Shown here one piece after another: positions 40,358-48,936 of a stretch of DNA of 64,000 nt (its first letter is position 1; each line of letters starts with the position of its first letter). Made by a program: the position numbers and the translations under genes. The notes beneath the pieces are model-generated. The model was given only the letters and a program-made list of their open reading frames with translations, had not been told where the DNA came from and made no database searches. Source of the DNA: an uncultured Trichococcus sp. (GTDB lineage: Bacteria > Bacillota > Bacilli > Lactobacillales > Aerococcaceae); the NCBI RefSeq assembly GCF_963663645.1, contig NZ_OY760503.1, positions 817,001 through 881,000 of the forward strand, written 5' to 3'.

Positions 40358-40618
40358 TGTTTTGATGTCTTAATAATACCAAATACAACAGATAGCTGAC
40401 AGATATTCAGCCATACAAAAACATACATTTTTGTTGATTATAAATAGCTATCGATAAAGACTATACAGGTACCGAGCTATATAGCAGCCCTTCCCGTCTT
40501 TCCAACTCCTTTCGTTTTTGGTAAGCTGACTTGTTTTAAATTATAGGCACTTGAAAGCGCATTCCATATAGTGCAATGTTTTTAATATCAGTCAAAATGT
40601 TGGATGCCGAATAAACGA

Positions 40619-40680
40619 GAAAAGGCCGGACCTACCCGGAACCGACGCAACAACGTTTCCAAGCGGCCAGGCCTTTTTTC
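40619..40680 (-). terminator. Probable terminator of msmR
   Basis: AAAAGGCC at one end pairs with GGCCTTTT at the other, around a long loop with inner pairs. It lies about 20 bases beyond the msmR stop on the minus strand and separates msmR from msmE. Confidence 0.65.
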
Positions 40681-40700
40681 GACTGAAATCCCTGATTGGC

Positions 40701-41537
40701 TTATTTGGTTTTTACTTTCTTGACGTATGCCCTTGGGGACAGCTGCATCTTGCTCTTGAAGATGCGCGTGAAACTCAAGGGGTTCTGATAGCCGACCTTT
40801 TCGGCGATTTCAGCGATGCTGAGGTCCGTCGTTTCCAAGTATTCCCGGCTTTTCTGGATGCGGAAATCGATCAGATATTCATGCGGTGTCCGGTTTGTCG
40901 TTTTATGGAAAACGGCGGTCAAATAGGAGTCGTTCAGAGACAATTCCCTACTGATGTCGCCGATCAGAAATTCGCTGTCCTGATACCTGTCTTTGATGAT
41001 TTCGATCGCCCTTTTCGTGTACTCGACGCCTTTGTTGATTTTCTCGATCTGTTTGATTTCGGTGCCATCCAAATCATGTGCGAGCATGCTCAAAAAGAGG
41101 TACAGCTGCCCTTGTAGACGCAGCCGGGACAACGTATCGAACGGATTAGCCGCCATGATTTCCTGGAGCATCGCCTTCACTTGCCCGAAGTTCTTCACGT
41201 TCCCCACCGGATGCGAAACCTGGAAACCGATGGCCGTCAGCAATGCTTCCAGATGCTCGCCCCTCATGCCGATCCAGTAATATTCCCAAGGATCCTCTTC
41301 ATCGGCTTGATAATAGGTCATCACGTTCGGATAGATGATGAAGAACTGGCCTTCTTTCAGGTTGAAGCGGCTGTTGCCGATCTCGAAGTAGCCCTTTCCC
41401 TTCATGATGATATGAATCAAAAAATATTCCCGGACGGTCGGCCCGAAACTGTGGTTGGGCGCGCACTGCTCTTTGCCTTTGGTTGTGTAGTAAAGATCTT
41501 TATAATAGATTTCTTCCTTGAAAAAATCCTCATCCAT
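40701..41537 (-). CDS. msmR: AraC family regulator of the msm operon
   Basis: The 278-residue protein has an N-terminal cupin-type sugar-sensing domain (FLIHIIMKGKGYFEIG, GQFFIIYPNVMTYYQADEEDPWEYYWIGMRG read in parts) and a C-terminal AraC double helix-turn-helix (LIGDISRELSLNDSYLTAVFHK, IAEIAEKVGYQNPLSFTRIFK). It is probably the activator of msmEFG-gtfA-aga, as MsmR is in streptococci. GAGGTG stands 6 bases before the ATG at 41537. Confidence 0.88.
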   Translation of the reverse strand: MDEDFFKEEIYYKDLYYTTKGKEQCAPNHSFGPTVREYFLIHIIMKGKGYFEIGNSRFNLKEGQFFIIYPNVMTYYQADEEDPWEYYWIGMRGEHLEALLTAIGFQVSHPVGNVKNFGQVKAMLQEIMAANPFDTLSRLRLQGQLYLFLSMLAHDLDGTEIKQIEKINKGVEYTKRAIEIIKDRYQDSEFLIGDISRELSLNDSYLTAVFHKTTNRTPHEYLIDFRIQKSREYLETTDLSIAEIAEKVGYQNPLSFTRIFKSKMQLSPRAYVKKVKTK

Positions 41538-41765
41538 TTCCATCACCTCGGTCCCTTTTTATTTTTTCTGTTACTCCCATTATAGGAGGCTCCTCCGGCA
41601 ATGGCAAACCCACATTTTTATCCGCAGCTTTCCTCCCGCATGAAATTCCGCCCTTTCGCAATCACACATTCTCTTGTACAATGAGAAAAGATTGCCTGCA
41701 TCGGGCAGATCCCAAATAAACTGACTAATCCCATAACCTTTACTATAGATTTGGAGGCACCACCC

Positions 41766-42527
41766 TTGAAAAAAATTATCCTTTGTGCGCTGCTCCTTCC
41801 GCTCTTCCTGCTTTCCGCCTGCGCGACCGCACTGCCTGGGGAAGAAGTCCTGCAGAACCTGGTCAACCGTTCCGCCGACCTCGAGAGCTACCACCAGTTC
41901 GTCGCGTTGACGACAACGACAACCAAAGAGGACCTGAATGGAGCCACAACAGTGAATGAGCAGTACACAACCGCAGATGCGACGCTGTTCCCGGAAGAAA
42001 AGACCGGTTACGGAAAGCGGATAGACAAAAACAGCACTTATCCCGCAACCAAATCCGAGTACTATGTGACCCCTGAAGTGGGCTACGTCCGGACCGACGA
42101 TGCCGATTGGACCGCTTATGCCACCCCAGATGTCCCGCTCGCAAGTCTGCAGGTCTACCCGCTGGAGACGTTCATTGAACTGAGCCAAATCATTGAAGCG
42201 TACGGCACCCTTGAACTGGATGGGGATGAGTATTTGCTGAGCTTTTCAGGCAGCGATGATGCGTTGAACAAAGAGCTCAATTATCTGTTCCAGACGTTGC
42301 CAACGGAACAGACCGATTACGAAATAGCTATCCATTTGGATGCCGAAAGCTTCTACCTGACCGATTTCCATTACCGTTCCACGGTCACGCATGCTGATCA
42401 GAAAAGCATTGTCACAACGGAGCTGACGGGCGAGTTCGACCTGTACGATCAAGCCAAAAAATTGAAGACGGTGCCTTATCTTGATGCTACAGACACGACT
42501 GCCGCGACGGCGGATTCTTCGTTTTGA
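41766..42527 (+). CDS. Exported lipoprotein of unknown function (DUF6612-like)
   Basis: I start it at the TTG at 41766, 8 bases after GGAGG. The protein then begins KKIILCALLLPLFLLSAC, a lipoprotein signal with lipobox LSAC, and is 253 residues long. The body is beta-rich (EEVLQNLVNRSADLESYHQF, TEQTDYEIAIHLD) and resembles small lipoproteins that measure or carry lipids at the surface, but I cannot name a function. It is monocistronic, divergent from msmR. Confidence 0.72.
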   Translation: MKKIILCALLLPLFLLSACATALPGEEVLQNLVNRSADLESYHQFVALTTTTTKEDLNGATTVNEQYTTADATLFPEEKTGYGKRIDKNSTYPATKSEYYVTPEVGYVRTDDADWTAYATPDVPLASLQVYPLETFIELSQIIEAYGTLELDGDEYLLSFSGSDDALNKELNYLFQTLPTEQTDYEIAIHLDAESFYLTDFHYRSTVTHADQKSIVTTELTGEFDLYDQAKKLKTVPYLDATDTTAATADSSF

Positions 42528-42690
42528 CATACAATCATTCATTTGGGCCTGACCAGTTCTTTAGGAAGCCTATTTGGCCCGTTCCATCAAACAGCGACTA
42601 CTTATTTACATTAATTGTGATGGAATCCAGGCTAGGGCTTTGGAACAGATCCAACAGTTTATTCATCACGATTCTCCTCCCGAACTCATA

Positions 42691-44208
42691 TCACACTTCC
42701 AGTTCGGTCACGACTTTGGGGTACACCCTCGTCTCGGACTCGTCATGCAGCGGTATCCAGACTTGGGCAAAAAAAGGGTCCATTTTTGCGCGTTCGGCAT
42801 AGTTCCAGCTCTTTCTTTCGCAATCCGGGCACCAATGGCCGGCTTCCAGGACCAGCTTGGGGCTCGCTTCGAATACATGCCCGAATGCACAGCGGAAAGT
42901 CAGCTTTTTCTGCCAATCACCGGTCTCCATCTGCGCCGAGAGACAGCTCCCACCCCTGAATACAGCAGCACCTTTGACATCATACAAGTCCAGTAGTTCT
43001 GGTTCCTTTTCTTCGTCATACCCATGATCCAACCTTATGACCTTGTCCCAATCCGTAAAATGTTTGCACGCGCTGAGCTTGCTGGGGATCTTTTCCCAGT
43101 TGCGCTTGCCGCCCCAGTAGGCATCGATGTGGTCGTCCACGTTTTCCTCGATGAAGCGCACCGTTCCATGCTCGCTGGTGGCAGGCTTCAACATCATTTT
43201 TTTCATGATGCTTCCCATCAGCTTTTCTCCGCAAGGAAGGCTGCACAGAATCTTGGATACCGTAGCCTGCATCCCCAAGTTCTCAAGGTAGCATTTGTAG
43301 AAGTACTCCATGCCGTCCTGCCGAAAGTGCAGATAGTCCTCCAATTTGTCGGAATCCAAATAATAGTGCCCATGAAAGTTCCTGGTCGTATACCACTTCG
43401 GCTCGATGACATAGTCAAGATTCTTAAAGCCGATCGCGCCGTAAATGGCCTGGTACATTTCATAGGTGCTGACTCGACACGCTTCCCCTCCGCCGATGTT
43501 ATAGACATGGTTCCAGAAATGCTCCGGCAGTTCTCCGTTGAACTCGTAGCGGCAAAGGTTGCCCATCAGTCTTCCGGAGTCGCGATCGGATACGTACTCC
43601 AACACATTGTCGAGACAATTATGGAACATGATGGCATCAACGATTTTGCTCATCGCCGGTCCCATGATGCCGGTCTGGCGCAAGCTGACCCAGTACTTCA
43701 ATCCGGATTCGATGACCAGCCGCTCCGCCGCTATCTTGGAGACGGCATAGTAATCGAATATGCTTGGCTTGATCGGATCACCGACTCGTCCCCAATGGAT
43801 CGGCGGCATGCGATCGCCTGTTTCCGCGACGGTCCCGATATTGACCAACTTCGTTCGCTCTTCCTGTCCCATTTCAAAAATCGCCTTAACGATATTCCGT
43901 ATCGATCCGTAGTTGATTTCCATTGCTTTTTTCGGATAATAGTCCGCAGCTGGAGAGACAAATGCCGCTATATGAAGGATCAGGTCCGCCCCTTTGACGC
44001 ATTCCTTGACCAATTCGTAATCCAACAGATTCCCGTAGTGGATCGTGACTTCTTTATAGGCAGCATAAGGCTCCAGCGCTTGCCGATCTTTCGGAGAATC
44101 AACGGACAGAATGGTGATGTCATAAAGATCCTTATCGTTGATCATCTGCTTCAGGCTCTGCTGTCCCATGCTCCCGGAAGCGCCTGTTATAAATACTTTC
44201 TTCTTCAT
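42691..44208 (-). CDS. NAD-dependent epimerase/dehydratase with C-terminal zinc-ribbon-like tail
   Basis: The 505-residue protein begins KKKVFITGASGSMGQQSL, the NAD-binding glycine motif of extended SDR enzymes, and has the catalytic Y-x3-K in DYYAVSKIAAERL. After residue 310 it leaves the usual epimerase length. The last 66 residues contain C440-AFGH and C460-PDC (CAFGHVF ... HWCPDC), which looks like a treble-clef or zinc-ribbon metal site. The enzyme probably acts on a nucleotide-linked or free sugar, but the substrate is not known. It is monocistronic, and no partner gene gives a clue. Confidence 0.8.
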   Translation of the reverse strand: MKKKVFITGASGSMGQQSLKQMINDKDLYDITILSVDSPKDRQALEPYAAYKEVTIHYGNLLDYELVKECVKGADLILHIAAFVSPAADYYPKKAMEINYGSIRNIVKAIFEMGQEERTKLVNIGTVAETGDRMPPIHWGRVGDPIKPSIFDYYAVSKIAAERLVIESGLKYWVSLRQTGIMGPAMSKIVDAIMFHNCLDNVLEYVSDRDSGRLMGNLCRYEFNGELPEHFWNHVYNIGGGEACRVSTYEMYQAIYGAIGFKNLDYVIEPKWYTTRNFHGHYYLDSDKLEDYLHFRQDGMEYFYKCYLENLGMQATVSKILCSLPCGEKLMGSIMKKMMLKPATSEHGTVRFIEENVDDHIDAYWGGKRNWEKIPSKLSACKHFTDWDKVIRLDHGYDEEKEPELLDLYDVKGAAVFRGGSCLSAQMETGDWQKKLTFRCAFGHVFEASPKLVLEAGHWCPDCERKSWNYAERAKMDPFFAQVWIPLHDESETRVYPKVVTELEV

Positions 44209-44500
44209 TGCATGCTCATCCCCTGTCCTATTTTCTCCCTATTAACCATCCGCTAAGGATCATCTTACTCCTCTCCATTATAGAGAAACAACCAAAAACA
44301 ATATTTCTTATTTGTTTCTTTTTGTATATTTTTTTATATATTTTAGGAAAAGACCGCTGTGCCCAAGCACAATCGAAGAATCCAGCTACAGCCGCGGCTA
44401 TCTTTCCACCCGGTTCAAGAAGAAAAACAATGCCGCAAGAAAAACTGATCCCAAACTGAACCTGACTTTCGGGCGATCAGTCACCCGCTTCAGGGTGTTG
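44209..44500. other. Intergenic, possible AraC-gene remnant
   Basis: On the plus strand near 44370-44430 a frame reads YSRGYLSTRFKKKN, like the second recognition helix of an AraC regulator, but it is not followed by the rest of the domain. No intact gene is visible. Confidence 0.3.
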
Positions 44501-44501
44501 G

Positions 44502-44530
44502 TTGACTTACAAGTGTATTATCCATATAAT
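44502..44530 (+). promoter_or_regulatory. Promoter of the YtrA-type operon
   Basis: TTGACT (44502-44507) and TATAAT (44525-44530) are 17 bases apart, a near-perfect sigma-A promoter. The first operator covers the spacer and -10 box. Confidence 0.88.
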
Positions 44531-44534
44531 ACAC
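44513..44534. promoter_or_regulatory. Operator 1 for the YtrA-type regulator
   Basis: GTGTATTA-N6-TAATACAC, a perfect palindrome overlapping the -10 box; binding here would block RNA polymerase. Confidence 0.82.
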
Positions 44535-44558
44535 CTATACATATATTTTTTACCCCAA

Positions 44559-44580
44559 GTGTATTAGATATATAATACAC
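44559..44580. promoter_or_regulatory. Operator 2 for the YtrA-type regulator
   Basis: The same GTGTATTA-N6-TAATACAC palindrome, 46 bases downstream of operator 1, in the early leader. Confidence 0.82.
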
Positions 44581-44606
44581 CAGGTCGGAAAAGGCAGGTG
44601 GGAAAA

Positions 44607-44978
44607 GTGATTTTTGACAAAAGAAGTCCGGTCTATGAACAGATTATCGAAATGCACAAACAGAAAATCGTCAGTGGCGATTTTCAGCCCGGTCAGAAAA
44701 TACCGTCGCGACGGGAATTGGCTACACAATTAAAAGTGAATCCGAATACCGTACAGCGTGCCTATAAAGAAATGGAGGGGCTTGGTTTGATCTATACAGA
44801 TGGAAATTCTCTCAGCAAAATAACGGACAGTCGATCGAAGATCCAGACATTAAGGAAAGAAACACTGGAAGATGCCTTGCAGGCGTTCATCGAAACGGTT
44901 CGGACAATCGGATTGGAAGATGAGGCGGTCCTGCATTTGATCAAAACGCGCTTGAAGGAGGTGCATCCCAATGATTGA
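44607..44978 (+). CDS. GntR family, YtrA subfamily regulator
   Basis: The 123-residue protein begins IFDKRSPVYEQIIEMHKQKI and has the winged helix of GntR proteins (KIPSRRELATQLKVNPNTVQRAYKEMEGLGLI). The short C-terminal part marks the YtrA subfamily, whose members repress the ABC operon they lead. I use the GTG at 44607 behind AGGTGG; a GTG three codons earlier is possible. The gene overlaps the ATPase gene by 8 bases. The twin palindromes upstream are its likely binding sites. Confidence 0.88.
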   Translation: MIFDKRSPVYEQIIEMHKQKIVSGDFQPGQKIPSRRELATQLKVNPNTVQRAYKEMEGLGLIYTDGNSLSKITDSRSKIQTLRKETLEDALQAFIETVRTIGLEDEAVLHLIKTRLKEVHPND

Positions 44979-45660
44979 AATCAAGAACTTGGAAAAAAGA
45001 TATGGAAAACGAGCGATTTTGGAAGATGTCAGCTTCACCATCAAAAAAAACGAAGTGACTTGCCTGACGGGAATGAATGGTACAGGAAAAACCACCCTCA
45101 TGAATTGCATCATGGGCCTCGTTCCGCGCAATAACGGTTCGGTCACGATCGATGGGGAGGACATCCAGCAGCAACTGTACGAAAAAATTTCCTATATCCC
45201 CGACTCGCTGACGATGCCCCGTTGGATGACGATCGCTGAATCGATGCAGTTCATGGCTACCTACTACCCGAATTGGAATACAGCCAAAGCGGATGAATTG
45301 CTTTCGTTCTTCCGTCTGGAAGCGGATCTGCAGCTGAAAAATCTATCCAAAGGGAACAGCGCAAAGGTGAATTTCTTGTTGGGGCTTTCCCTGGACGCGG
45401 ATTACTATTTGATGGATGAGCCTTTTTCCGGAATCGATGTCTTTGCGCGGGAGGATATCCTTGAAGTCTTCACCAGCAAATTCGTGACGGACAAGGGCGT
45501 TCTCATCGCCACCCACCATATGGACGAAGTCGAGATGCTGCTGGATCGGATCGTCATGCTGCGCAGCGGCCGCGTCGCCAAAGATTTTTACGCAGAAGAT
45601 ATCCGGAAAACCGAAGGAAAAGCAATCATTGATGTGATGCGGGAGGTGTATCAACCATGA
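44971..45660 (+). CDS. ABC transporter ATP-binding protein (YtrB-like)
   Basis: The 229-residue ATPase has Walker A GMNGTGKTT, Walker B YYLMDEPFSGID and a signature region LSKGNSAKVNFLLGLS, which lacks the common LSGGQ form. This is typical of the short exporter ATPases linked to YtrA regulators. It overlaps both neighbours, so the three genes are translated together. Confidence 0.9.
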   Translation: MIEIKNLEKRYGKRAILEDVSFTIKKNEVTCLTGMNGTGKTTLMNCIMGLVPRNNGSVTIDGEDIQQQLYEKISYIPDSLTMPRWMTIAESMQFMATYYPNWNTAKADELLSFFRLEADLQLKNLSKGNSAKVNFLLGLSLDADYYLMDEPFSGIDVFAREDILEVFTSKFVTDKGVLIATHHMDEVEMLLDRIVMLRSGRVAKDFYAEDIRKTEGKAIIDVMREVYQP

Positions 45661-46484
45661 AAAAATTTATGGAACTATGGACATTTGAATGGCATCGTGC
45701 GAAACGGTTCTATGGCTTCCTCTTGGCTTTTGTGACGGCTTTGCAGGCTTATGCAGTCTTCCACGAATACCATTTCTGGAAAGATGGGTATGAAAACTAT
45801 CGGCAACAGGGGTACGCTGCGATGTCCGAACAGTATCTGCAGGACTATGGGAACCTCACGATTGCGGCTGTGACAAGCAATTCATTCTTTGTTTTTTCGA
45901 TCATGACGGCCGTCTTCGGTCTGCTCTTCTATGCCGTCTTCATCTGGTATCAGGATTGGACTGGAAAAAATCGCTTCTCTTTCCGCTTGCTCAGCCTGCC
46001 GGGCAGCCGCTTTGCTGTGTATGCAGCGAAATTCGCGACCATTTGGCTCCTGATTACGGGACTGCAAGTTTGGCAGATCGGTCTTTTGTATCTGGAGGAG
46101 CTGGTGTTTTCCGGACTCATTCCGGCGGACATCTATCTGGAGATTCCTTTGCAGATGGCATCAACCAGCTCTTCTCCATTAGCCTTGGCTTTGCCAAGTC
46201 TCTTTTCAAATTATCTGCTGTTTTACACTGTCGGCTATACCGCGCTCACTTTAGGCTACACGTTCATCCTGATGCACTTGAGCGGACGTTGGAAAGGCGT
46301 TTTCTTGGCGGCTATCCTCGCGGTCGGCCTCTTTGCCGCGATGCTGCTCTTCCTGCGTACCGGCATCACGACGCGCTTGTATGCGGAAGAAAAGTACTGG
46401 ATGACGATTGCCGTGAGCCTGGTTTTCTTCCTGTCCGGAACATGGGCGAATTATCGGTTGCTTGAAAAACGCATCAGCGTATAG
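45657..46484 (+). CDS. ABC-2 type membrane permease of the YtrA-type operon
   Basis: The 275-residue protein has about six membrane segments (FYGFLLAFVTALQAYAVF, FFVFSIMTAVFGLLFYAVF, GVFLAAILAVGLFAAMLLF and others) and no recognisable enzyme motif. It overlaps the ATPase gene by 4 bases (ATGA) and should be its membrane partner. Homologous operons respond to cell-wall antibiotics in Bacillus; whether this one does is unknown. Confidence 0.82.
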   Translation: MKKFMELWTFEWHRAKRFYGFLLAFVTALQAYAVFHEYHFWKDGYENYRQQGYAAMSEQYLQDYGNLTIAAVTSNSFFVFSIMTAVFGLLFYAVFIWYQDWTGKNRFSFRLLSLPGSRFAVYAAKFATIWLLITGLQVWQIGLLYLEELVFSGLIPADIYLEIPLQMASTSSSPLALALPSLFSNYLLFYTVGYTALTLGYTFILMHLSGRWKGVFLAAILAVGLFAAMLLFLRTGITTRLYAEEKYWMTIAVSLVFFLSGTWANYRLLEKRISV

Positions 46485-46496
46485 AAGGAGGACAAA

Positions 46497-47669
46497 ATGA
46501 GAAAACAAACGATTTTATTACTGAGTCTCCTCCTGCTTGTCGTTCTCGGGGGGTTCTATGCCCAGCCGCTTTCAGCAAAGGAAGATTCTTTGCGCATCGA
46601 TATCGAGACAACTTCCGGTGACGATGCAGCATTGGAAGGCTTGACCTATTACGGAACGGCCAGCAATCAATGGGAAACAACTGCGCTCAGCTTGGACAAA
46701 TCAGGCTTGCGTCATTTTGAGGCACAACGACAGGATGTGTTCTTCCGGGATTACGCAGACAGCGCTGTACTGGCATGGCGTGCCGACTACCGTTCCTTTA
46801 TGCGCGGCAAGCGTTCCTTCTCAGGGAATTACGCAGAGACGGAAGACTACTTGTATTATGCAGTGGAAGAAAATGATGGCTTTTCGTTGGAGATCTTGGA
46901 CAAAGCGAGCGGAACCGTTTTGGAAACCCTGCTTGCCTATCCGGAAAAAACGCAAAAGACTTATTATTCCGTGAGCCGCACTTTTTTTCTGGACGGTAAA
47001 GTGATCATCGAATACAGCCGTTTTGGTAACTACTCCGATTATCTTGGCAGTGATATCGGGATCTATGACCCGACTAGCGGCTCATTGGAAGAGCACTTTG
47101 TCTTCGAGATGCCTGACGGTTTCTCCGGCTACCAGAGCATTTCGACGACTACTTTGACGCAGGATGATAAAAAAGGCATCTTCGTGATGGTCCTGACCGA
47201 AGAAACCGATTTGGAAGCGACCGAATATGCGCCGCCGGTTATCTCAACAGCGTTCAAGCGCTACGACTGGGATACGAAGCAATGGACGGATCTTAGCAGC
47301 GCCCAGGATTTTCCGAATGATACCTTGTCCTATGCGATCGAGGACGGCATCTTCTATCAGCTGCATCAATCGGACGGCGATTGGACGCTACAAACCCTTG
47401 ATCTTATGAAGGATGAGGTGTTGGACAGCATCCCGCTTCAGGGGACCGCTGAGTGGAAACGCAGGCACGATTCCGATTGGCAGATTCTTGTTTCCGGTAA
47501 CCAAGCGATACTGACACAGACTTATCTGGAGCCTGACCGAAATGCGCAGTTGGCCGCATTCGCTATCGCGACCGGCGAAATGCTGTACAGCGGGGAAATA
47601 ACCGGTTCATTCGCCGACGCCAAAGAAATGGACATCCTCTACTTCGATAGGATTGTGTACGGACCCTAA
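46497..47669 (+). CDS. Anchored extracellular protein of the YtrA-type operon, function unknown
   Basis: The 390-residue protein starts RKQTILLLSLLLLVVLGGFY, a signal peptide or N-terminal anchor, and the rest is hydrophilic and beta-strand rich, with repeated stretches of the type (V/F)LDGKVIIEYS and DGIFYQLHQSDGDW that suggest a beta-propeller. I recognise no family name. It follows the permease by 12 bases behind AAGGAGG, so it belongs to the operon and may sit on the outer face of the ABC complex. Confidence 0.78.
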   Translation: MRKQTILLLSLLLLVVLGGFYAQPLSAKEDSLRIDIETTSGDDAALEGLTYYGTASNQWETTALSLDKSGLRHFEAQRQDVFFRDYADSAVLAWRADYRSFMRGKRSFSGNYAETEDYLYYAVEENDGFSLEILDKASGTVLETLLAYPEKTQKTYYSVSRTFFLDGKVIIEYSRFGNYSDYLGSDIGIYDPTSGSLEEHFVFEMPDGFSGYQSISTTTLTQDDKKGIFVMVLTEETDLEATEYAPPVISTAFKRYDWDTKQWTDLSSAQDFPNDTLSYAIEDGIFYQLHQSDGDWTLQTLDLMKDEVLDSIPLQGTAEWKRRHDSDWQILVSGNQAILTQTYLEPDRNAQLAAFAIATGEMLYSGEITGSFADAKEMDILYFDRIVYGP

Positions 47670-47675
47670 ACCAAC

Positions 47676-47715
47676 AAAAAAGAACAAGATTCCAAATGGA
47701 GTCTTGTTCTTTCTC
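47676..47715 (+). terminator. Terminator of the YtrA-type operon
   Basis: AGAACAAGATT pairs with AGTCTTGTTCT (one mismatch) and is followed by TTCTCTTT; A-rich sequence on the left lets it also serve the aldo/keto reductase gene. Confidence 0.8.
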
Positions 47716-47736
47716 TTTAACTGATGTTGACTTTGT

Positions 47737-48660
47737 TTAAGGCAATTTTTTCCCGGCAGCTTTGTAGAGGTCATACCACTCGGTACGGCTCAGAGCCACA
47801 TCGGAAGCTTTGCAGATGGCCGCGATGCGCTCCGGATTCATGCTGCCGACGATCGGCTGCATTTTGGCAGGGTGGCGCAGCAACCAAGCGATCGCGATCG
47901 CTTCACGCGATACGCCCTTGTCTTCCGCCATCACTTCGATTTTTTCATTCAGCTCCGGATAATCGGGATGGTCGAAGAACAGGCCTTTTTTGCCGTTTCC
48001 GGATTGGAACGGCGACCACGGCTGGATTGTCATATCCGATATCCGGCTGTATTCCAGGACGGATCCGTCATGCATGAATGATGGATTGTTCACCATATTC
48101 ACGTTGAAGCCTGCATCGATCATCGGCGCATGCGTCAGACTCAGCTGCAATTGATTGATCAACAATGGTTGCGTGACAGCTTTCTTCAACAATTCAATCT
48201 GCATCGGATTTTGGTTGCTGACCCCGAAGTGGCGCACTTTCCCTGATTTTTGCAGCTCATCAAAAGCTTCAGCGACTTCCTCCGGTTCCATCAACGTATC
48301 CGGCCGGTGCAGCAGCAAGGCATCCACGTAATCGGTCTGGAGGCGTTTTAGGCTGCCCTCCACTGATGCGATGATGTGTTCTTTGGAGAAATCGAACATG
48401 ACACCCGGAATGATACCGCACTTCGTCTGCAGCATCACGCTGTCCCTCGCGATGCCGAGTTCTTTGAAGGCTTTCCCGAAAATTTCCTCGGAAGTACCCC
48501 GTCCATAAATGTCCGCATGATCGAAGTAATCGATGCCGTTGTCCACTGCCGTGCGGATGACCGCTGTCGCCTCCTCATGCGTCAAAGCGTTCATGCGCAT
48601 GATGCCGAGCGAAATTTCTGATGCCAAAAGTCCTGAATTACCGATGTCTATTTTCTTCAA
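47737..48660 (-). CDS. Aldo/keto reductase
   Basis: The 307-residue protein has the aldo/keto reductase barrel with the tetrad Asp and Tyr in GIDYFDHADIYGRGTSEE, the Lys in VMLQTKCGI, and the His in DALLLHRPD. It belongs to the YdhF-like group of NADPH-dependent oxidoreductases. Substrate unknown. It is monocistronic. Confidence 0.92.
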   Translation of the reverse strand: MKKIDIGNSGLLASEISLGIMRMNALTHEEATAVIRTAVDNGIDYFDHADIYGRGTSEEIFGKAFKELGIARDSVMLQTKCGIIPGVMFDFSKEHIIASVEGSLKRLQTDYVDALLLHRPDTLMEPEEVAEAFDELQKSGKVRHFGVSNQNPMQIELLKKAVTQPLLINQLQLSLTHAPMIDAGFNVNMVNNPSFMHDGSVLEYSRISDMTIQPWSPFQSGNGKKGLFFDHPDYPELNEKIEVMAEDKGVSREAIAIAWLLRHPAKMQPIVGSMNPERIAAICKASDVALSRTEWYDLYKAAGKKLP

Positions 48661-48792
48661 TTGTCATACCAACTTTCATTTTGGATTTTCTTGAAAACGT
48701 TTCAATAAAATCAGTATAGCATTTTTGGTGTCTTCATGTGAACTGAAGCGCCTCAACACAGAATACCGGATAATCCCCCGTGAACGTAATTT

Positions 48793-48920
48793 CCCGGCGA
48801 GGGTCGCCTCACCGGGTTTTCGGCCGGATGCGGAACGCTAATTCCCGGCGAAGGTCGCCTCACCGGGTATTCGGTCAGCTGCGGAACGCTAATTCCCGGC
48901 GAGCAGAGCCTCACCGGGTA
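48793..48920. repeat. 51-bp periodic inverted-repeat array, locus 3 (three units)
   Basis: Units start at 48793, 48844 and 48895, exactly 51 bases apart. Each begins CCCGGCGA and has TCACCGGG after an 8-base loop, then a linker with GGCCGGATGCGGAACG. The array ends 13-20 bases from the stop codon of the NERD gene. Confidence 0.88.
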
Positions 48921-48936
48921 TTCGGCTCTCAGAGTT

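Noticed and set aside
40240-40428. A 63-codon extension of msmE at its N-terminus
   Set aside because: It would read through the promoter and would put the lipoprotein signal in the interior of the protein.
41721-41749. Promoter CTGACT-17-TATAGA before the lipoprotein gene
   Set aside because: Transcription would start inside the ribosome-binding site, leaving no usable leader.
44312-44575. An 87-codon plus-strand frame before the YtrA-type operon
   Set aside because: It runs into the operon promoter and operators; only a short AraC-like stretch is recognisable, so it is at most a remnant.
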